A stretch of DNA of 8,814 bases, taken from Oscillospiraceae bacterium. Lineage in GTDB: Bacteria; Bacillota; Clostridia; Oscillospirales; Acutalibacteraceae. Under the pieces are notes generated by a model. It made no database searches. It was given only the letters and a program-made list of their open reading frames with translations, and was not told where the DNA came from. Within the stretch, counting starts at the first letter, position 1, and the number at the start of each line of letters is the position of its first letter. Shown here one piece after another: positions 4,839 to 8,814 of the stretch. The position numbers and the translations under genes were made by a program. The stretch spans positions 1 to 8,814 of the forward strand of contig CACZON010000086.1 of assembly GCA_902782805.1 (NCBI GenBank). The letters run 5' to 3'.

Positions 4839-5765
4839 ATGTTCTGTTATCAATGCGGCACGAAGCTCGAAGGCGCGATCAAGTTCTGTCCGGAATGCGG
4901 CGCGCCGGTCCTCGGGGAGATCCGGCAGCAGCCGGTCCCTCAGCAGCAAAGTTCACTTCCCACGCCCAAAATGCCGCCGCGGCCGGCTTACGCGCCGCCC
5001 GCCGAGCAGCAGAAGACCGCCCAAAGCCCCGCTGCGCTTGTGCAGGCGCAGAACCGCCCGCCGGTTTCCGCTGCGGCGCCTGCGTATGCGGTCAAAACGG
5101 AAAAGAAACGCTGGCCGGTTCCTGCATGGCTGTTCTGCCTCTTTGCAGCGCTCGCAGCGGCGGCCGGCACCTATTACGCGATCGTCGTAAATGCGATGCT
5201 TTTTTACAGAGAGACGTTCATGTCGGCTTTGTTCGGAAGAGCGAATTACCGTGCGGCGATCTATCTGGAGGTTTTCTTAGGCGTCTTTCCCTATCTGCTG
5301 GCGGCGGTCCTCTTCCTGATCCATACGAAAAGAAAGTCGCCCTGGGTTACGGCGCTGCCGTGGACGCTCCTTCTGCTGATCTTTTCCGTGGAAAAGTTCG
5401 GTATGATCTTTATGGAACGCAGCGTACTCCCGCATGAAACCGGCGATGAAGTGCTCGTGAACGTTGTTTCGCTCTTGATCATTACGCTGCTCTGGTGGCT
5501 GATCGTTACGATCCGTCCGAATGGAATAGCGCTCAAAATCGTCTTTTTGATCCTTTCGATTCTGCTGACCGGTTTCTGGCTGGTCCTGAAATTGTTTGAA
5601 ATGCCCGGTTTTTCGGTGTTTTTCAGATACGCAGGAAATTACGCAGGCAATCTGTACTTTGGTTCGATGTTTCTTGCCGTCGCGAATCTGCTGATGGCGA
5701 TCGGATACGGAATCGCGGGCTTTTCGGTTCGTAAAAAGGCGAAAGGTTCAGGGGCGGAAGGATGA
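4839..5765 (+). CDS. Zinc-ribbon multi-pass membrane protein, function unknown
   Basis: I do not recognise a specific family for this 308-residue protein. It opens with a short zinc ribbon, MFCYQCGTKLEG...FCPECG, with four cysteines at 3, 6, 17 and 20. A low-complexity linker rich in Gln, Pro and Ala follows to about residue 88, then a basic KTEKKR patch. The rest is hydrophobic, with about six membrane helices (roughly 90-112, 137-158, 168-187, 205-223, 227-250 and 266-295) and a basic tail. The ribbon should be cytoplasmic by the positive-inside rule. This architecture is common among uncharacterised Clostridia proteins. GGAGGA at 4828-4833 precedes the ATG by 5 bases. The stop overlaps the next start (ATGA), so the two genes are translationally coupled. 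Only 35 bases separate it from the upstream terminator. Confidence 0.85.
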   Translation: MFCYQCGTKLEGAIKFCPECGAPVLGEIRQQPVPQQQSSLPTPKMPPRPAYAPPAEQQKTAQSPAALVQAQNRPPVSAAAPAYAVKTEKKRWPVPAWLFCLFAALAAAAGTYYAIVVNAMLFYRETFMSALFGRANYRAAIYLEVFLGVFPYLLAAVLFLIHTKRKSPWVTALPWTLLLLIFSVEKFGMIFMERSVLPHETGDEVLVNVVSLLIITLLWWLIVTIRPNGIALKIVFLILSILLTGFWLVLKLFEMPGFSVFFRYAGNYAGNLYFGSMFLAVANLLMAIGYGIAGFSVRKKAKGSGAEG

Positions 5766-6241
5766 GCTTTCGGAAAATGCTGCGGGAAAAGCAGGCGCTT
5801 TCCCGCGATGAATGTATCGAAATCTTAAAAAGCGAAAAACGCGGCGTGCTCTCGCTCTGCGGAGACGGCGGCTATCCCTACGGAGTGCCGATCAATCACT
5901 ATTACTGCGAAGCGGACGGATGCATTTATTTTCACAGCGGCAAGGCGGGGCATAAGATCGACGCGATGAGAAAAGACGGGAAAGCCTCCTTCTGCTGCAT
6001 CACGCCCGGCGAAAAACGCGGCGGAAACTGGTGGCTGACCGTCCGCAGCGTGATCGTGTTCGGAAAGCTGCACCCGGTGGAAGACCACGGGCGGGCGCTC
6101 GGGATCAGCCGGGAGCTGAGCCGGAAATTTACCGCGGATGAAGACTATATCGAACGCGAGATCCGGCAAAGCGGCGCAGGCGTCTTTGTGTTCGCGCTCG
6201 AAATCGAGCATATCAGCGGAAAAACCGTAGAGGAACGGTAA
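5762..6241 (+). CDS. Nim-like FMN-binding split-barrel protein
   Basis: This 159-residue protein resembles the pyridoxamine 5'-phosphate oxidase-like split-barrel flavoproteins, in particular the NimA (5-nitroimidazole reductase) branch. After a short N-terminal helix it has KRGVLSLCGDGGYPYGVPINH (starting near residue 26), the strand typical of this branch, then IYFHSGKAGHKIDAM (55-69) with His58 and His64 in the flavin-pocket region. A later segment WWLTVRSVIVFGKLHPVED forms the second half of the barrel. Such proteins often bind FMN or haem and reduce small molecules. A resistance role is only a family possibility and should not be assumed from this sequence. It overlaps the preceding membrane protein by 4 bases, with GGAAGG (5756-5761) as its ribosome site inside that gene. 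A terminator follows at once. Confidence 0.87.
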   Translation: MSFRKMLREKQALSRDECIEILKSEKRGVLSLCGDGGYPYGVPINHYYCEADGCIYFHSGKAGHKIDAMRKDGKASFCCITPGEKRGGNWWLTVRSVIVFGKLHPVEDHGRALGISRELSRKFTADEDYIEREIRQSGAGVFVFALEIEHISGKTVEER

Positions 6242-6252
6242 AAAATCCCATC

Positions 6253-6289
6253 AAAACGCTTCCGGAAAACGGAGGCGTTTTTCTTTTTT
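6253..6289 (+). terminator. Intrinsic terminator after the Nim-like gene
   Basis: AAAACGCTTCCG (6253-6264) pairs with CGGAGGCGTTTT (6270-6281) through 12 bp including one G-T pair, around loop GAAAA. A T-run interrupted by one C continues to 6289. Confidence 0.9.
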
Positions 6290-6296
6290 CGAAACA

Positions 6297-6328
6297 CTGC
6301 GGCGTAAAGATCCGGGGGAATCCCGCAG
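6297..6328. repeat. Inverted repeat in the spacer before the MBOAT gene
   Basis: CTGCGG (6297-6302) and CCGCAG (6323-6328) can form a 6-bp stem, with a further imperfect stem inside (GATCC with GGAATC). It has no T-run and matches no riboswitch I know. The rest of 6290-6431 shows no gene. Confidence 0.3.
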
Positions 6329-6406
6329 CGATTCGCTTGTTTACATAATACGGAACAAAAGGACGAGTGAAAAGAGCGGCGGGGTTTTCAAAAATGTTAC
6401 AAAAAA

Positions 6407-6421
6407 GCCGGAAATTTCGGC
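6407..6421. promoter_or_regulatory. Near-palindrome just upstream of the MBOAT promoter
   Basis: GCCG and CGGC flank GAAATTT, giving an almost perfect dyad that ends 10 bases before the -35 box. It could be an activator or repressor site, but no regulator is encoded next to it. Confidence 0.25.
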
Positions 6422-6431
6422 GCGAAAACGC

Positions 6432-6460
6432 TTGATATTATTTTGTCGATAAGGTACAAT
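6432..6460 (+). promoter_or_regulatory. Sigma-A promoter of the MBOAT-DHHW operon
   Basis: TTGATA (6432-6437) and TACAAT (6455-6460) are 17 bases apart, each one base from consensus. Transcription should start near 6467, where a small hairpin (GTATGT, AAAA, ACGTAC; 6467-6482) would form the 5' end of the RNA. Confidence 0.85.
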
Positions 6461-6497
6461 AACAATGTATGTAAAAACGTACGAATTGAATTTGTTC

Positions 6498-6503
6498 GGA
6501 GAG
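6498..6503 (+). promoter_or_regulatory. Ribosome binding site fixing the MBOAT start
   Basis: GGAGAG lies 5 bases before the ATG at 6509. An in-frame extension to 6443 would begin inside the promoter, so it is rejected. Confidence 0.75.
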
Positions 6504-6508
6504 TCAGA

Positions 6509-7924
6509 ATGGTTTTTTCATCGCTCTATTTCATATATTTGTTTTTGCCGATCGTTTTCGTGGCATATTATCTCTGCAAGAAAAACGATCAGCGCAATAT
6601 CGTTCTTATAGCCGCTTCGCTCGTCTTCTACGCCTGGGGGGAGCCTGTATGGGTGTTGCTGCTGGTGTTCAGCGCGTTTATGAACTGGTTTTTCGCCCTG
6701 CAGATCGGAAAGCACCGCGAAAATCACGCGAAGCTCTTTGCCGCGGCGGCCATCGTGCTCGATCTCTCGTTCCTGCTCGTCTTTAAGTACAGCGGATTTT
6801 TCGTTGAGAATCTGAACGGCCTTCTGGGCCTTTCCATTCCGGTGCCGCAGATCCGGATGCCGATCGGCATTTCGTTCTTTACCTTCCAGGCGATCTCTTA
6901 CATCATGGATACGCTCTGGGAGACGGTGGAGCCGCAGCCGAGGTTTACGCGGTTCCTGCTGTATCTCTCTCTGTTCCCGCAGCTCGTCGCCGGCCCGATC
7001 GTTCGCTACAGCGTTATTCAGGACGAGATCACGAAGCGGAGAATCGATCCGGTTGCCGTCAGCGAAGGCGCGCTGCGCGCGATCCTCGGCATTTCCAAAA
7101 AGGTCATCGTCGCCAACAACCTCTACGCGATCGTGGAGCAGTTCTTCGGCGGAAATATCTCGAATCTTTCCTTCCTCGGAACCTGGTATACGGTGATCCT
7201 CTATTCGCTCTACGTCTATTTCGACTTTTCCGGATATTCCGATATCGCGATCGGCCTGGGAAAGATGTTCGGGTTCCACTTCAACGAGAACTTCAATTAT
7301 CCCTTTATCTGCCGCAATATCAGCGAGTTCTGGCAGCGCTGGCATATTTCGCTGAGCACGTTCTTCCGCGATTATCTCTTCTACGTTCCGATCTTCGGGA
7401 AGCAGCGCAAATACTTCAACCTGTTCCTCGTCTGGTTCTGTACCGGTATGTGGCACGGCGCCTCCTGGAACTTCATCTTCTGGGGCCTCTATTTCGGGAT
7501 CTTCATTTTTATCGAAACGAAGATCGGCAAGAAGCGCCTGAAGAAATGGAACGTCGTACTGACGCATCTTTACAGCAAGATCATCATCGCGATCGGCTTC
7601 GGTATTTTCTATTTCACAGATCTTGGGCGTCTCGGAACGTTCTTCCTGAATATCTCCGGGCTGAGCATGCTCACAAACGGCAACGCGTTTGCCGATAAGA
7701 TTTCCTGGAATTCGTTCCTCGGCAATATCTTCCTGATCGTTTTTGCGATCGCCGTTTCCATGCCGATCCTGCCGAAGCTCAAAAAGTTTTTCGATTCCGG
7801 GGACAACCGCCGCTATGCGGTCGGGAAGATCGCCGCGACGGTCGGCTGCTGCGTGCTGCTGATCGTTTCGAGCATCCTGCTTGTCGACAGCACCAACAAC
7901 CCGTTCCTGTATTTCCGTTTCTGA
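6509..7924 (+). CDS. AlgI-type MBOAT membrane O-acyltransferase
   Basis: This 471-residue multi-pass membrane enzyme belongs to the MBOAT family and is of the AlgI/DltB/PatA type. Such proteins pass an acyl group, usually acetyl, from the cytoplasm across the membrane for O-acylation of extracellular polysaccharide or cell wall. The N-terminus MVFSSLYFIYLFLPIV is typical of the AlgI group. Further family marks are MPIGISFFTFQAISY, LSLFPQLVAGPIVRY, YFDFSGYSDIAIGLG and NISEFWQRWHISLSTFFRDY (His279). The catalytic histidine is His316 in CTGMWHGASWNF. Around ten helices are expected; length matches the family. A DHHW-family gene follows 13 bases downstream, the usual partner that completes acyl transfer outside the cell. 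Which polymer is modified cannot be read from the window; alginate itself is unlikely in this kind of organism. Confidence 0.95.
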   Translation: MVFSSLYFIYLFLPIVFVAYYLCKKNDQRNIVLIAASLVFYAWGEPVWVLLLVFSAFMNWFFALQIGKHRENHAKLFAAAAIVLDLSFLLVFKYSGFFVENLNGLLGLSIPVPQIRMPIGISFFTFQAISYIMDTLWETVEPQPRFTRFLLYLSLFPQLVAGPIVRYSVIQDEITKRRIDPVAVSEGALRAILGISKKVIVANNLYAIVEQFFGGNISNLSFLGTWYTVILYSLYVYFDFSGYSDIAIGLGKMFGFHFNENFNYPFICRNISEFWQRWHISLSTFFRDYLFYVPIFGKQRKYFNLFLVWFCTGMWHGASWNFIFWGLYFGIFIFIETKIGKKRLKKWNVVLTHLYSKIIIAIGFGIFYFTDLGRLGTFFLNISGLSMLTNGNAFADKISWNSFLGNIFLIVFAIAVSMPILPKLKKFFDSGDNRRYAVGKIAATVGCCVLLIVSSILLVDSTNNPFLYFRF

Positions 7925-7931
7925 AAGGAAG
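7924..7931 (+). promoter_or_regulatory. Ribosome binding site of the DHHW gene
   Basis: AAAGGAAG begins at the last base of the MBOAT stop codon and ends 6 bases before the ATG at 7938. It supports coupled translation of the pair. Confidence 0.7.
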
Positions 7932-7937
7932 CTTTCC

Positions 7938-8814
7938 ATGGAAAGAAATCAACGGTCCCGCCCTCCCGTAAAGAAGGGGCTCAACCGAATCAGCCGCCGC
8001 GGCGTGGTTCACGGGTTTTCGATCCTCTCGATCTGGAATCTGATCCCGGTTTTCTTCCTGATCGCGCTGTTCCTTCTGGTGATCCCGCGCTCCAAGGTTT
8101 CCTATATTGAAAAAAGAGAGCTCGCCGAGTTCCCGAAGTTCAGCTTCTCATCGCTCTTCTCCGGAGAATTCACGGAACAGCTCGGCAATTACTACAACGA
8201 TACCGTCCCGGCGCGCGATTCCTTCAAGACGCTGGGCTACCGCATCAAGTCCCTGTTCGGCATTCATCCCGATGATGAGATCAATATCATCGTCAATCCC
8301 GAAGACATCTCGAGCCGCAGTTCCTCCGAACCCTCGGAATCCTCGCAGAGTTCCGGAGGCGAAAGCTCCGGTCCCGATCAGCAGGATCCGTCCTCGCATG
8401 AGGAGAGCTCCGAGGAATCCTCGTCCGGCCAACGTCCGGATCCGCTGGATGATCCGGATGCCGACGTGCGCAACGGCCTGGTCACGACCAAGCAGAACGG
8501 CCACTGGCGCGCGCTGGAGCTCTTCGGAGGCGGCAGCGGAAACACCTATGTGGAAGCGCTCAACAACATGCGCGCCGATCTCCCTTCCGACGTGCACATC
8601 TATTCGATGATCGCCCCGCTTGCCTGCCAGTACTACATGCCCAGCAAGTATGCGGATATGTCCGCGGACCAGCGGGAAGTCTTCGATTCCATCGCGTCGC
8701 GCTTCGATCCCGGCATCACCTATGTCGAAATCGAGTCCGTGCTCGGACAGCACGCCGACGAGGAAATCTATCTGCGCACCGACCACCACTGGACGCCGCT
8801 CGGCGCATACTACG
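7938..8814 (+). CDS. DHHW family (AlgX/AlgJ-like) surface protein, 3' truncated
   Basis: The frame is open from the ATG at 7938 to the right edge (292 codons seen, no stop), so the gene continues outside the window. A basic cytoplasmic N-terminus (1-25) precedes one membrane helix (about 34-50), placing the rest outside the cell. Residues 54-110 match the usual family start (EKRELAEFPKFS, then YYNDTVPARDSF). A Ser/Glu-rich low-complexity linker spans about 125-165. The SGNH-like region follows (NGLVTTKQNGHW, then IYSMIAPLACQYYMPSKYAD), and the diagnostic TDHHWTPLGAYY begins at Thr281. Asp282 and His284 correspond to the Asp-x-His pair used by AlgX/AlgJ; the nucleophilic serine should lie beyond the edge. 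Paired with the MBOAT gene, it probably completes O-acetylation of a surface polysaccharide. The open frame at 8107-8610 is a shadow of this gene. Confidence 0.93.
   Translation, partial: MERNQRSRPPVKKGLNRISRRGVVHGFSILSIWNLIPVFFLIALFLLVIPRSKVSYIEKRELAEFPKFSFSSLFSGEFTEQLGNYYNDTVPARDSFKTLGYRIKSLFGIHPDDEINIIVNPEDISSRSSSEPSESSQSSGGESSGPDQQDPSSHEESSEESSSGQRPDPLDDPDADVRNGLVTTKQNGHWRALELFGGGSGNTYVEALNNMRADLPSDVHIYSMIAPLACQYYMPSKYADMSADQREVFDSIASRFDPGITYVEIESVLGQHADEEIYLRTDHHWTPLGAYY

Noticed and set aside
3654..4949. 431-codon minus-strand open frame opposite the dehydrogenase
   Set aside because: It crosses the dehydrogenase, its terminator and the next start. Its Arg/Asp/Ala/Phe-heavy composition is typical of an antisense shadow.
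4853..5437. 194-codon + strand frame inside the zinc-ribbon gene
   Set aside because: It is an out-of-frame reading that begins just after the real start and has no ribosome site. The alternate frame encodes the four-Cys ribbon and helices.
6518..7939. 473-codon minus-strand open frame opposite the MBOAT gene
   Set aside because: The frame is very charged and repetitive in Asp/Glu/Arg, as expected opposite hydrophobic membrane codons. The + strand product is unmistakable.
8107..8610. 167-codon + strand frame rich in Ser/Arg/Pro
   Set aside because: It is an out-of-frame reading of the DHHW gene, whose true frame is open from 7938 to the edge and carries the membrane anchor and TDHHWT motif.

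Overview
The window looks like chromosomal DNA of a moderately GC-rich member of the Bacillota, probably class Clostridia (Oscillospiraceae/Ruminococcaceae-like). I infer this from consensus sigma-A promoters, strong AGGAGG-type ribosome binding sites, many U-tailed hairpin terminators, and the gene set (OhrR-type MarR, DegV, DHHW/MBOAT pair, zinc-ribbon membrane protein). No database search was possible. All eight confidently called genes lie on the + strand. No tRNA, rRNA, CRISPR array, insertion sequence or phage gene is visible.

Region 1 (about 213-2551) is a peroxide/metal operon. A perfect TTGACA-N17-TATAAT promoter has its spacer and -10 box covered by a perfect 24-bp palindrome. It drives an OhrR-like MarR repressor (Cys15, Tyr29 and Tyr40 all present), a two-Cys glutathione-peroxidase-family peroxidase (C36/C82), and a cation diffusion facilitator with a Mn-type metal site (NxxxD/DxxxD) and an apparently doubled cytoplasmic tail. 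The operon ends in a run of hairpins and a strong terminator. The simplest reading is an autoregulated organic-hydroperoxide switch that couples peroxide reduction to divalent metal efflux. It is the most interesting system in the window.

Region 2 (2593-3610) is a single degV gene (fatty-acid-binding FakB-type protein). Its leader carries a -10 box, a hairpin and a T-run before the ribosome binding site, suggesting attenuation or a short RNA. Region 3 (3621-4803) is a single zinc-dependent sorbitol/xylitol-type dehydrogenase with its own promoter and terminator.

Region 4 (4839-6289) is a two-gene unit: a zinc-ribbon, six-helix membrane protein overlaps by 4 bp (ATGA) a Nim-like FMN split-barrel protein, followed by a terminator. 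There is almost no room for a promoter between the preceding terminator and this unit.

Region 5 (6432-8814, open at the right edge) is a cell-surface polysaccharide O-acylation unit. A strong promoter drives an AlgI-type MBOAT acyltransferase, followed 13 bases later by a DHHW-family (AlgX/AlgJ-like) protein that runs off the window. That last gene is real although it has no stop codon in the window. It has a membrane anchor, a Ser/Glu-rich linker and the diagnostic TDHHWT motif.
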